From Paraphoma chrysanthemicola (Eukaryota > Ascomycota > Dothideomycetes > Pleosporales > Phaeosphaeriaceae): a DNA stretch of 64,000 bases. Positions 11,955 to 22,897 of this stretch are shown here, piece after piece. The position numbers and the translations under genes are program-made. The stretch covers positions 744,001-808,000 of the forward strand of contig JAGMWG010000016.1 of the NCBI GenBank assembly GCA_020744225.1. The letters are read 5' to 3'. The notes below the pieces were generated by a model. That model was not told where the DNA came from. It made no database searches and saw nothing but the letters and a program-made list of their open reading frames with translations. The stretch's first letter is position 1, and each line of letters opens with the position of its first letter.

Positions 11955-13217
11955 ATGGCGATCCTCAGTAACCTTTCCAACATCTGGAGCTACATCAGTC
12001 CGCGCAAAACACAAGAGCGCCGTGAGAAGGAGTTCAAGGTTCCCGCCCTTCCCGTGCGGCCCACGCCTGTCAAGAAGAAGAAGGAGATTGCAATTCCCGA
12101 GTCGCGAGCCATGAGTCCGGGCTCGCGCGTCAAGGTCTGGGCAGTGCGCACTCCCAGCCCCCAGAGCGACATCGACATCGACCAGACGCTACTCCCGCCC
12201 TCTCCACCCGAGTCCGCGAAGCCCATGGACGACGATGACTTCGAAGGTGACACCTTGGTGGAGTCGCCAACGACTCAGCTGTCCCAAAAGACAGGCTCGT
12301 CGGGAAAGCAACTTGATGCGAATGGAGACACCACGGTTGTGGACGATGGCAATTTCATGGACGTGTCTATCAACATCGAGAAAGAAAGACAGAGGCGAGA
12401 GAGACAGGGAAGTGAATTACGAGCTGCTGGCTGGTCCGAGGATGCTGTTTTCCTGTTCCAGAAGCTTGGCCTGCGCGGATTCGAGCCTTTGCTCCCCATT
12501 GCGTGGATTGACGACCTCGAGACACTCCCAGAGGATTTGTTCACAGCGAGGATCGACAGGGCATTCCTGAGCCCAGCAAACGGCACTGACTTTCGTGGTA
12601 TGTATGCGCCTTTCAAAATCCACGCCTACAACTAACACGTAGTAGCACAACAAGCTCTGAGCAGCCTCTTCGACCTTGGCGGACGAGTACGCGATGCCAA
12701 ACTTACCAAGTCCCGCACCCGGCCGCCGCACTTCCACATCAGGCGCGCTGTTCAGAAGTACACTGATTGGGCCATGAAGGATGGTCAGGTGGACCACATA
12801 TGGCCAGAGCTACCGTTATTCAAGATCGTCACCTGGACAGTAAACGTGCACGCATCCGTGGGAGAACGCGAGATGATCCAGAAACTCGGTGACCTGTACG
12901 ATCAATGGTACGATGCTCTTCAGATTGACGCCGCCGAAGAACGCGGCGATCGAGTCGTACCCGAAGTGCCGACTCTGTACGGTGTGACGGCTTCCCACTC
13001 GGTGTTGGCCTTTGTCAGCTATGCGCCTCCTACCGAGGAGAAGGAACAGCCCCAATTACGACTCATCGCCATGTTTGACTTTGGTAAAGAAGGCTATGAT
13101 GTATGGAACTCTTTGGCCGTTGCAATCTTTGTTACGCATTGTCGCAACAGGATGATGCAACTCAAAGAGTGCCTACCCGCGCCAGAGTTGGCAAACGAGG
13201 AGGATCCCGATTTGTGA
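11955..13217 (+). CDS. Unknown ascomycete protein, 405 aa
   Basis: I do not recognise this protein. Exon 1 is 11955-12597, an intron follows at 12598-12642 (GTATGT donor, ACTAAC branch, TAG acceptor), and exon 2 is 12643-13217. The first 140 residues are polar and low complexity, with a basic patch (VKKKKEI) and an acidic patch (MDDDDFEGD). After a short charged helix (INIEKERQRRERQGSELRAAGW) comes a folded part: FLFQKLGLRGFEPLLPIAW, TLPEDLFTARIDRAFL, then FHIRRAVQKYTDWAMKDG and a β-rich segment ending in an FVTHCRNRMMQLKECLP helix. It has the look of a conserved fungal protein with a disordered N-terminus, possibly nuclear. Confidence 0.85.
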
Positions 13218-13973
13218 TTGACGACGCAGAACTTGACAAGGGGAGGACACGATGCACGACATGATGCTGAGATACATGAGAAGACACGATACGATGACTG
13301 ATGAGCTAAGGGCTGGGCGTTTTCCCTTGACGATATACCCTCGATACCCACCGTTTTTCCTTTGAGCACCGCAGAAGCACGGAGAGACTACAGACCGAAA
13401 GTCTCGAAAACCTGATATGTAAATAGTCAAAATTGTTAATTACAAAGCACACGCGTGTATGCGCACTCGCTCCCATGTCGCTCACTGTGCGGAGTTCTTG
13501 GCTGACAATCCAAACTCGACCTGATGTGGCAAGTACAGCCGGCGTGACTTCCCCAGAATCTCATCCTCACCTCATTGCAACCGAGACGGCGATCCATTTT
13601 CACCAGACACTTGCTACATCGCTGATCCTGTCTTCAAATACCATACCAGCCCCGCTAATGCCAGAGACCCTGCATTGTCAAACTTGATCTGATAGGTCAA
13701 TTCAACAGCATACCGAGCCGAGTGACCGACGTGCTACAAGGCAGCGTAGTACCCCTCAAGAAGTGTGAGACAGCACGTTGACGCGTTACACGCTACCTGC
13801 ATATGGCAAGTTGCGTGACTCACAGATCAGTATAGCTTCAAAAGAGTAGGACTTCACATCTATACATAAGTAGCTTTGATCGGGACCACTGGCTTCAGAA
13901 CTCAACAATTCACCACAACCTACACATACAAGCCACTACTCCAAAGAACATCGAATATTCTATATATCCAACC
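13218..13973. promoter_or_regulatory. Intergenic promoter region with TATA-like box
   Basis: Holds the upstream region of the PEP-mutase-like gene. A TATA-like TATACATA begins at 13861, about 110 bases before the start codon, and the leader after it is A/C-rich. Nothing else is supported. Confidence 0.4.
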
Positions 13974-14768
13974 ATGACTACCGCATCCGCCCAAAATGCA
14001 CTCGCTCAGTCCTTCAAATCTCTTCACCAACCAGGCAATCCCATCATCTTGACCAATGTCTGGGACGCCATCACCGCCAACGCCGTCGCGTCTCTGCCCA
14101 CCACCAAAGCCCTCGCAACCGCATCCTACGCCATCGCCTCGGCCGCCGGACTCGCAGACGAAGACCTAACTCTCGAAGTCAATCTGCGCGCCGTCAGCGC
14201 CATTGCCAAAGTCGCGCAGAAACACAACCTACCCCTCACCGTCGATTTCCAAGACGGGTTCGGCGCACAGCTCGAAGAAGGCGTGAAGAAAGTCATCGAA
14301 GCCGGAGCCGTAGGAATTAATCTCGAGGATTTCAGTCGTGAGAAGAACGGCCTGTATGACATCGACGAAGCAGTCTCACGAGTCCGTCGCGTTCTGTCCA
14401 TTGCTTCATCACTCGGTGTCGCAGACTTTGTCGTCAATGCACGTACCGATGCGCTGTTCGCCGGACAGCGTCTCGACGAGGCGATCACGCGTGGAAAAGC
14501 GTATCTAGCTGCTGGTGCTACGACGGTGTTCATTTGGGGCGGACCGACGAGGAAGGGGTGGAGTAGGGAGGAGGTGGAACGCGCGGCGAAGGAGTTGGGT
14601 GGGAAGTTGAATGTTATTCTGGTTAGGATGAGGGGTGATGGGTTGAGTGTGGAGGAATTGAGGAAGATTGGGGTTGCAAGGATTAGTGTGGGGCCGCAGT
14701 TGATGATGAGGACTGTGGGAGCGGTGGGAGAGGAAGCGAGGAAGATTTTGGATGGGGAGGGAGTGTAA
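13974..14768 (+). CDS. Isocitrate lyase/PEP mutase superfamily protein, 264 aa
   Basis: Single-exon α/β-barrel enzyme that cleaves or forms C-C or C-P bonds next to a carboxylate. Visible motifs: NPIILTNVWDAITANAV near residue 25, DFQDGFG near 95 (the metal-binding acidic loop), GAVGINLEDF near 115 and DFVVNARTDAL near 157. The cysteine-containing KKCGH signature of true isocitrate lyases is absent. So this is the short form annotated in many fungi as PEP phosphonomutase or carboxyphosphonoenolpyruvate mutase-like. The actual substrate is unknown. Confidence 0.88.
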   Translation: MTTASAQNALAQSFKSLHQPGNPIILTNVWDAITANAVASLPTTKALATASYAIASAAGLADEDLTLEVNLRAVSAIAKVAQKHNLPLTVDFQDGFGAQLEEGVKKVIEAGAVGINLEDFSREKNGLYDIDEAVSRVRRVLSIASSLGVADFVVNARTDALFAGQRLDEAITRGKAYLAAGATTVFIWGGPTRKGWSREEVERAAKELGGKLNVILVRMRGDGLSVEELRKIGVARISVGPQLMMRTVGAVGEEARKILDGEGV

Positions 14769-14922
14769 GTGTATGGATCGATGAGATAGGAAAGTTGAAC
14801 AAGAGGATGTGTCTTAATCAGCAAAACGATCATTTCCTGTAGTGCCTGTTTCACTCTCAAGGCAATCCATACCACAATCCCTTGCACCAAAAACAAATAG
14901 AACACTTCCTCTTCACCCTTCT

Positions 14923-15501
14923 TCAACCCAACAAACTCGCCGCCTTCCAAATCTGCCAAAACGCCAACCCCGACGCAACACTATAACACGCACTCCGGAC
15001 AAAACTCTTCGTATGATCCGCAATCACCACATACGCTACATTATACGCCGCGCGCGCCACAAACCACGACACCACAAACGTCGTCAACCCAGTCGCATCG
15101 CCGTGGACCGCTTCACGGCCGAGTCCTGTCGCTGTCGTGCGCTCGGCAAGCAAGCTGGCTAAGATGGCGACGGCGAAGAGGGGCATTTGTTCCGAGTTGT
15201 TGGATTGCGCGTTTTCAGCGCGTTGGTATTGTTGGAATCTGCATTGTGTTTATTGGGTTAGTCATGTGATTCATGCAGCTAGACCCAGGTAGGTATGCTG
15301 GTATAGGAGAAAGTGCACGTACACTGCATCAGGAACTTTTCCCTTGACGGCATCAGGACTCAATGAGGCTTTTGGGTTCGCGTTGTTCACTTTGTATCCG
15401 GCGTTGGAGAGGATGGCGCCGGCGTAGATGTGTGGGAGCATGGAGAAGACATAGTATGCCGGGATGGCGAGGAGCGGGTAGTTGATGGATGATGAGGCCA
15501 T
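14923..15501 (-). CDS. MAPEG-family membrane protein, 164 aa
   Basis: Small four-helix membrane protein of the MAPEG family (membrane-associated proteins in eicosanoid and glutathione metabolism). Exon 1 is 15323-15501, the intron is 15239-15322, and exon 2 is 14923-15238. Joining the exons recreates the family signature: AVFQQYQRAENAQSNNSEQ followed by MPLFAVAILASLLAE. Other hydrophobic segments are YPLLAIPAYYVFSMLPHIYA and TTFVVSWFVARAAYNVAYVV. It is probably in the endoplasmic reticulum. Whether it conjugates glutathione cannot be read from the sequence. Confidence 0.88.
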
Positions 15502-15851
15502 TGCTTTGGTGATGTTGTGGAGTTGGTTTGATGATTGAGATTTGTGTATGTAGAAGGATTATTGAATGAGGATTGTGTATCGTAGTCGCAGTATGTAAAA
15601 ATCGCGTTAGTGTATGTTGACGTTGCGATGAGCCGTGTATATCAGGGTCTAGCAATGACGCACTTGGCTGGCAGCCTGTAAGGATCGTGCATGCAGATGT
15701 AGGTGCCCCAAATTGGAAAATTTGATTAGCTAGGTAATTTCAAGCAAACCAGGCAATTGTTCAGCTGAAGTATGTAGTAGACATCACTATTGATGTGCTA
15801 ATAACCATCTTGACTATTCTACTTGAGAAAGTGACATCCCTCCCCACCTAA
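15502..15851. other. Intergenic gap
   Basis: Promoter side of the MAPEG gene and 3' side of the SNG1-like gene, both on the minus strand. I see no further feature. Confidence 0.4.
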
Positions 15852-17392
15852 TTAACCCCAATACTCCTGCACACCTCTCTCCTTCTTCCATCGCTGAAAC
15901 CAGCAGCACACAGGGAAGAACGCCGTATTGACTGCGCCCCATGCAATCAGGATGCCAAAGTCCAGCCCCAGTCTCGAATGCAATCCAAACAGAATCGATC
16001 TGCTTCCCTCCACGATCGAATGCAGTGGCCACGCGTATCCCCACCGATAGAAAGCGGGCGAGATCTCGATGTCGTAAAATGACGTCGACACGTTCGTAAT
16101 CACCCAAAAGATCAAGAAACATCCCATCCAGGGTTGCCCGACCACCATCGCCATATTTTCACAAGCAAGGCCGAGCGCAATCATGCCGAAGAAATTAAGC
16201 ATCCAGTATACAAGGAAAGTGCCGTGTCCGTATGAAATGGGATTCCCGTACGCGATTTCCGTGACTTCAGTCGTCGATGTGACCGGGTTTGTGGTGCTGA
16301 AGTTGATTTGGAATGCGAGAGAGACGAAACTGTACGCTAGCGAGAGCATGAAGTATGCGGAGATGGTTGCGAACCAGCGCCAGAGAACGAGTTGTGGAAC
16401 CTTGAGCGGTGGATGACCTTTGGGAGAGAGGAATTGCATGTGAATGGGGAGGTAAAAGGAGAAGCTGAAAAACGAGATGATGATGAGATCTGCGTGATTT
16501 GTTAATCAATGCGTGTCCCAGGGTAGTTGCGCGACTTACAAATTAGGCCAATCGACACAGCGGGAATGCCAGTGTATGGGTAAAAAGGTCGTAGATTGTA
16601 CTCGCTGAATCCAATGGCTGGATTGATAGCCTGCGGTACTGCTTGAATATTTGATAATGTACCAGCGCCACTCGCGTTCTGCATCACCATTCCCACCCAC
16701 CGTTGGCCGACCACACTTTGTGCCTGGGTCATGAACGGGCTGATAATAGGCAGTATGAAGTCGTACCAATTGGTATCATCTCTTGCGTCCTGGTAGACCA
16801 GCTGGCAGGCACCTAACGGTTCGTAGCTTGTGTTGCCGGTCGCAATCGCTTGGTACAGCATCGCGGTCGCATTGGGGTTGATGATGATAGCAGCCCACGC
16901 GTGGAAATCGTAGACTGCTTGGCGGACTTGCATTGGGTCATTATTGAATTCCGACGCAGCTCTGATGCTCCAGCCAAGCGTTGGCTTGCCTTCGCTCAGC
17001 GTTTGCTCCACCAATTTTGTTATCGTGGGACCAACCAGAGGTTGGTACCCTGTGCTGTCGAACGGCGCAACACCATCCATGTCCACTACGTAGACCGCCA
17101 GGTGATCCAACCGGTTTTGGACCTCGAAGAACACACCCCAGTATATGGACAGGACTGCTAGGATAAAGGCCATTAGGAATGCCGTCGTAGTTGTCCATTT
17201 CGCAAACGCGCGATTCCTCACTTTCCTCAGCTCAGGATGCCAGAACCCCACGGGTTGCTCATGTGTCTCTTTATCTGTCTTGATTCTCGCAATACCATTT
17301 TCTGACTCATGTTGTCCATTTTGATCAGGACCATCGGGATGTATTTCGCTTTTGTTGTAAAAGGGGCGCCGAAGAGCCGTTGGGATCTTCAT
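15852..17392 (-). CDS. SNG1-like membrane protein (DUF3533 family)
   Basis: Related to yeast Sng1, a nitrosoguanidine-resistance membrane protein. Exon 1 is 16540-17392, the intron is 16490-16539, and exon 2 is 15852-16489; total 496 aa. An N-terminal transmembrane helix (FLMAFILAVLSIYWGVFF) is followed by a large lumenal or outside domain (NRLDHLAVYVVDMDGVAPFD) and then several C-terminal helices (LIIISFFSFSFYLPIHMQF, YWMLNFFGMIALGLAC, GCFLIFWVITNVSTSFY). The topology is that of ABC-2-type permease halves without an ATPase. Start taken at MKIPTALRRPF; an ATG eight codons upstream (17416) is possible. Confidence 0.87.
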
Positions 17393-17860
17393 GGTGGGCG
17401 GGAAGCAGGAGCGCAACCGATGTGAGATAAGCTACGGAGAGGATGCGGCAGAGGCTGAAAATGCAAAACCAGATCATCTGGGCAATGCATGGCGTTCATT
17501 GCTTTTAGTAGCCGTTTTCGGCGTTGTGATATTTGCCAATGCATGTCACCATTGGGGCGATGACGTAGCGCGCAATGAGATCTAAGCGTCATGGTGCGGT
17601 CCGCTCCCCGGACACAGCCTAGATATAGACAATAGCTTTGAGCTTTGATCTAACTACCGTGCATGAGATGGTCACAATCATCGATCGATCTTCGGTTTCG
17701 TTGTTGCGGTAGGTCAACGCTCAACTGAAAATATCCGAAGCATGTCATTGGCGTAGGCCGTCACATGAAGGTCGCTCAATAGATCTGCATGCTATATAGA
17801 TTAATCTTTCCGCTCATGGCATAATCCTAAGTCGACAGGGCGTGGACCTGGCGAAGCCAT
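17393..17860. other. Intergenic gap
   Basis: Upstream region of the SNG1-like gene and 3' flank of MLH1. AT-richer than its neighbours. No gene or repeat is seen. Confidence 0.4.
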
Positions 17861-20117
17861 TTAACATCTCTCGAAGACGCGATACAGACCCTTCAGATTC
17901 GCAACCTCCATAACGCCCTTCAGCAAGCCCTTCGTAGCAACAAGTCTTGCTTTGCAAGCCGGAAATAAGACATGCTCAATAGCCTTCCTCACTTTCGCTC
18001 TCCTGATGGCAATATCCGGGTCTTCCTCGTCTACCTGCTTCTCCTTGCCCTTGCCGTCTGCACCATCGGTTGTGGACGGCGATATCGGCAGGTTCTCTGG
18101 GACATAGAACGAAGCCAGCTCCCGCAGAATCGTTTGGAAGCATCCTTTCTCTTCATTCCAGTTGACGTGGGGGCCAAGTCGAAGTAGAAATTGCGGAAGC
18201 TTGGCCATAGAAGGCGTATAGCCTTTCATCAACAATGGGATCGAGCACAACTCGCCTTCTTCGGTTACCTCCATGGAGAAGTACTCCTGAAGCAATGCAG
18301 CTTTCCCAATGAGCACTTCTTTCACCGTTTCTACGACTTCATCCCAGTCCAACAATTCTGCTTCATCTCCCGCGTTCTTGCGCTCTTGTTCCGCTGCCAC
18401 TCGGAGCAGATCTTCAAGAGGTAGCGGAGGGTTAAAGCGTATAGTACCATAATTGGCAAAGTCCGTAAGACCAACTTGGTAAAAGTACTCATTGCAGAGC
18501 ATGCCGTAGTCAACAAGAAACAGCTTGACACCGCCTTGTATGGCCGCTATCCGCTTCTGCTCATCCACGATGCCGACGAAGGTGTGTGTTGAGATGATGT
18601 CAGTCAGCTCGTTGTGCATTTCATTTCGCACTTCAGCACGAAGCTCCTTGATAGATGTAAGGCGGCAAGCCATTGGCTCCTTCTCGGTGAGTTCATACTC
18701 CATTTCGTCATCTTCATTGGGAGTCTCGTCCACGGAGCGCTGCTGCTGTAACATCGATGTGATTTTGCGCGCGGATGCATCCGTCCTGACCAGATTGTTT
18801 TCATTTGGCTTTCGAGTTTGCGTCCTCGGGCCCCTCGAGCCGCTGCGAACCGAGACATCGTTCGTGGTAGGTGTGTCCGGTACAGGACCTGTGGGCTTCA
18901 TTGGTGTTGCGAAAGGGACTTTCGGATTGGATAATAGCGACTGGGTCATGAACGACCTGCTGGTATCGACTTTGCTCAAACTGCTCGCGATCTCTTCGCA
19001 AATCAACGCCACAATCTCATCCTCATTTAGAAAATGAACCTCGCGCTTGGTGGGATGAACATTCACGTCTACCCGTGCTGGCTCGATCTCAAGGCTCAGG
19101 TAGAAAAAGGGATGGCCACCCTTAGGCAGGTAAGTAGCGTACGTTTGCTCAACGCTCTTCTTGATGATGGCCGAATCTACTGATCGATGGTTGATGAAAA
19201 GCAGCATGACGGTCCGCTTTGCACTGTAGTTCGCATTGCTGACCCAGCCATCGCACTTGAAGCCCCAGCGCTGATCTTCGGACTTGACCGAGACAAGCTC
19301 GTTGGCGACTGCGCTGCCGTGAAGCTGGCGGATACGGTCCTTAATTGTCGCGGCTGCGGGCACAGATACACTGCTTCCAGAGTTGTCTCCAGCCTTTTTG
19401 CAAGAGAAAGAAACCCCCAGACAGTGCACAGCGTACTTTCCGACCAATTCGAGGATCTTCGCGTACTCTTCGCTCGACGAACGAAATGCTCGACGGCGGG
19501 ATGGCACGTTATAGAAAAGGTCCTCGACTGTGATCTGCGTGCCCGGCCGACCAGCTTTTGGTTTGGGCTCAGCGCTTTGACCAGGCTTTGGACTGGCCAG
19601 CTTGCCATCTGCATAGTGAGCTTCCCAGGCGCAGCTTGATTCTTTGGTTCTCGTGGTGACTCTCAAATGAGCAATGTGGCTGATACTCGCAAGCGCCTCT
19701 CCACGGAAGCCATAGGTACCGATAGATGTGAGATCCTCGAAAGCCTTTAGCTTCGAGGTTGTGAAGCGTTCACAGAGAATAGGGAGGTCCTCTTTCTACG
19801 CTTATTAGCTGTATTCGTAAATCAGGCGCATTGTTACTCACGTCGATGCCGTGCCCGTTATCGGTTATTTGGAGTAGTTTCAGCCCACCGTCTTTAACCA
19901 CGACCTCCAGGGCGGTTGACCCTGCATCAACAGCATTCTCAATCAACTCTTTCAGCGCATGCACCGGCGCGACAATGATTTCTCCGGCCGCGATTTTGTT
20001 AACAACATCCTGTGCAAGGGCTTTGATGCGTCGTGGTGCTGGAAGTGGCAAGCTGTCATCGCCTTTCCGCTTCGTACCGCGCGGTTCCGTTGTCATCATC
20101 TCCGTGTCTTCCGCCAT
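17861..20117 (-). CDS. MLH1: DNA mismatch repair protein MLH1
   Basis: MutL homologue that pairs with Pms1 (or Mlh3) in nuclear mismatch repair and meiotic crossing over. Exon 1 is 19842-20117, the intron is 19796-19841, and exon 2 is 17861-19795; total 736 aa, normal for Mlh1. The GHKL ATPase motifs are present: VVNKIAAGEIIVAPVHALKE, LIENAVDAGST, DNGHGID and GTYGFRGEALASIS. The C-terminal Mlh1 domain ends in RVFERC, the conserved FERC tail. The segment around 18500-19000 is the usual poorly conserved linker. The start is taken at MAEDTEMM; an in-frame ATG six codons upstream (20135) cannot be excluded. Confidence 0.96.
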
Positions 20118-20364
20118 TTGCGCGAGCCCGGTCAAGCATCAATACCCGGTTGTGTTGTTGGTTGTGTTCATCGCCAGAAGCGTGCTTGGCCGAAAGAGGG
20201 AACGGCAGTGGCGCGGCCCCACTTTTGACGCGTCGCGCGACCACGTGCGCAGTACTTTCACTTCTCATCTAGCCTAGGTCCAGACTGGGCAATATCTTGC
20301 ACTTAGCGCACCATACCATACGAGCTAGCGAAAAGCCAAGCTTCGAAAGCCACCAGCACGCACT

Positions 20365-21390
20365 ATGGGCACACCCAGATACGCCTCGCCCACGACATCA
20401 TCGACCATCAAATCGAGGCGCCACCCATCAACTAGCGAAATCCCGCCAACAACGCCTACCAAACAATCCCCAACTCCATCATGTACACCAAGGAAACTCA
20501 AACGCCCCTCAACCCTCACCGCCACCCAACGCTTCACCATCTCCCGCACCGCCAACCTTTACCCCATCAAGCCCTCCAACCCCTCCGTCCTTTCCCCCCT
20601 TTCCCTCCTCCCCACTGAACTCCGCCTGGAGATTTATTCCTACATCATCAACACGAAATCCACCGCTGTGCACCCGCAACGAATCTACTTGCGCGCATCC
20701 AGCACAATTCGATATACATCTCCCGCCCTTCTGCGAGTCTGCAAAGCAATCAGAATCGAAGCAGCGTATGCCTACTACGCACTCACGCCGCTTGAATTCG
20801 TGGTGCAAAATCTGGACTTCGGGCATGTGGTAGCCTGGATGGGGAATATGCCTACTTCGCATCGTGCACATCTAACACGGAACAAGCGGTTGAAAATCAC
20901 AGTCATGACGGCGTTGCGGCATTCACACACGTATCCGCCAGAGGGTTGGTTGCTTGATGCGCCGATGGAAGAGCATTGGAAAGCGACGCGTGCTGTTGGG
21001 GAAGTGTACACCGTGCCGCGGGTGAAGAGAGTGGATTTTGTACTGTTTGCTCGATTGATGGCTTGGTTTGAGGCGAATTCCAGGGGTGTTTCGAAAGATA
21101 TTCGGTGGAGGTATGTTTTTGAGCCACGGATGCCGATGAGCTGGGAGAGGTATAATTTCGCGGAGAAGTTGTTGGAGTTTGCGAGGGAGCGGATGCTTGC
21201 CATGGTGCATGACATGCACACGTTCAGGACAAGAGGCCGCGTGCAAGGTAAGGGAAAGGAACATATGATGTGCTTTCTGGACGATATGCATATTTCCTTC
21301 AACGACCTGTTAGAAGAGGGCGAAGATCACACATTGGAAGAGTGGGAGGCAGTGATGTGGAGGGTGAGGAAGGCGGTAGAGAAGTGGTGA
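20365..21390 (+). CDS. F-box-like / 2EXR-type unknown protein, 341 aa
   Basis: Single-exon protein of a type expanded in Dothideomycetes. The first 75 residues are Ser/Thr/Pro-rich. Then comes LSLLPTELRLEIYSYII, which resembles the F-box or 2EXR motif LPxELRxxIY, followed by SPALLRVCKAIRIEAAYAYY, the usual second half. The remainder is α/β with WRYVFEPRMPMSWERYNFAEK. No repeats typical of F-box substrate receptors are visible. Function unknown; a role as a ubiquitin-ligase adaptor would be a guess. Confidence 0.8.
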   Translation: MGTPRYASPTTSSTIKSRRHPSTSEIPPTTPTKQSPTPSCTPRKLKRPSTLTATQRFTISRTANLYPIKPSNPSVLSPLSLLPTELRLEIYSYIINTKSTAVHPQRIYLRASSTIRYTSPALLRVCKAIRIEAAYAYYALTPLEFVVQNLDFGHVVAWMGNMPTSHRAHLTRNKRLKITVMTALRHSHTYPPEGWLLDAPMEEHWKATRAVGEVYTVPRVKRVDFVLFARLMAWFEANSRGVSKDIRWRYVFEPRMPMSWERYNFAEKLLEFARERMLAMVHDMHTFRTRGRVQGKGKEHMMCFLDDMHISFNDLLEEGEDHTLEEWEAVMWRVRKAVEKW

Positions 21391-21674
21391 GATATGAGAA
21401 TGCAAGCATGGCACCAATAATCATCGACTGTGAAGTCTGCATAGTCTACGTATGCTATCAGCTCCAACGCCGAGGCCCAGACAATCCCGTGGTATGTAAA
21501 GCGGCACCGCCGCATCTGTATCATCCAAATCTGCTCGCTCATGCATCGGGTATGATCGAATCGCTAATATTAAGAAGCCCAAACGCCACAAGTCGTATAG
21601 TCATAACCATCAGCTCTTATCAGTGCCAGGCATGCATCAGGGCCTGAAATGCAACTCGGAAGCAACGAGTGCCA

Positions 21675-22502
21675 TTAGCGGCGGCTGCCGTTGAAGCTCG
21701 GGTCGAAACCGTAGAGCTGCCTTCCTTGCTGTTCCATTGATTAATTATGGGGTGTCTCTCGCTGAACTTGTTACAACTTACCCTATTTAGGATGAAAATG
21801 ATGTCGGTGACACTGACAGTCTTCCGGCCCGTAAGCTCCACGACAGCGATCGCATCTTTCAGAATCTAGCCCTATGTTAGCTGGTGTCCAAGACACAGTC
21901 ATGATCGACTCACTGAGCGCAAACGATCCTTGAGCGCTTGCCGGATATCATCGTAAATGGTCCCAGCGATACGCTTGACACCACCGCGGCGAGCTAGTCG
22001 TCTATCGAACTGATTAGCGAAATGACATAGCGCAAGTGATTTTGCCAATCTATGCGACAGAGCTCTGAGCAATCATAGGTCCTGTTCCTCTGATCCGTGA
22101 TGCACTCTTGAAGCGGGAAACCCATCAACTAGACCTGCTGTCAAGTGTGACACTCCATCCGCAATTCTCCTCCAAATTCAAAAAACTGACTCACCTGATG
22201 TCGCCCTTCGTAACGCCATAGATGGTATCTCGCTGTATCTTCCTGCATTCAGTCAATCTAGGTTCTTACATCCCACAGTCCCTTCCTCTCACTTACAAAT
22301 GCCTTCTGAGACCCTTACCCTTGCCTTTTCCCAATCCACCACTGCTTTTACCCAATCCTAGCCCGAGTTGCTGCGCCCGACTCTGAGAAGCCGGCGAGGC
22401 TGCGGAAACTGTTGCGGACAATGCTGGGCGGGTGAAACCTGGACGTGCAGGACCTGCGAAGCGCTGGGTTCCGCCGAATTGACGGGGTCGCTCTTGAACC
22501 AT
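21675..22502 (-). CDS. Divergent histone H4-like variant, 159 aa, five exons
   Basis: A histone-fold protein clearly related to H4. I assemble exons 22297-22502, 22195-22242, 21914-22001, 21782-21865 and 21675-21728, all with GT-AG introns and matching phases. Residues 1-55 are an extension rich in Pro, Ala and Gln. Then comes a glycine-lysine tail (GGLGKGKGKGLRRH) and the fold: IRRLARRGGVKRIAGTIYDD, LKDAIAVVE, GRKTVSVTDIIFIL, and a C-terminus QGRQLYGFDPSFNGSRR in place of QGRTLYGFGG. By hand alignment to canonical H4 from memory, 48 of 86 fold positions are identical. H4 K16 is R and K91 is N here, while K20 is kept. Canonical H4 is nearly invariant, so this is a variant rather than the bulk histone. 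Confidence 0.92.
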
Positions 22503-22897
22503 GTTTGCGTTTGTATCGAGGTTGAGTTGTTGTTGTTGAGTGGTTGTTTTAGAGTGCTGTGGCGGTGTTTGAGAAGGTACAGGGCACGGACCAGGTCTTG
22601 TTACCCTGCTTCACCGGCGCGTAGACGCGTTTGTGCTTCAACGCGGTGTCATGCGTGGTGAGATGAGTGCGGGGTAGTGAGCAGAAACAGCTGCAGGGTA
22701 GGTCTTGGTGCTTATATATACGTCTTGATAAGCAATCCTGATTTGTCGTTTTTCGCGTCATGATTAGAACGTCAACAGATCCGATAGTAGGCATGAGATA
22801 CGGACATGAACGTTATTCATTAGGTTTCAGGAACCAGTCCTGGCTATCATTATTAGGACTAGGGTATTCATGAGAGTGCATGTTGGTATCCAAACAT
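22503..22897. other. Intergenic gap upstream of the H4-like gene
   Basis: Presumed promoter of the H4-like gene and 3' flank of SVF1. A plus-strand frame at 22368-22661 is a shadow of the H4-like exon and its upstream region. No TATA box is obvious. Confidence 0.4.

Noticed and set aside
14126..14959. 277-codon minus-strand frame over the PEP-mutase-like gene
   Set aside because: Antisense shadow with Ser/Pro-rich composition typical of the reverse of a GC-rich coding frame.
19831..20277. Plus-strand frame opposite MLH1 exon 1
   Set aside because: Antisense shadow; MLH1 motifs on the minus strand are unambiguous.
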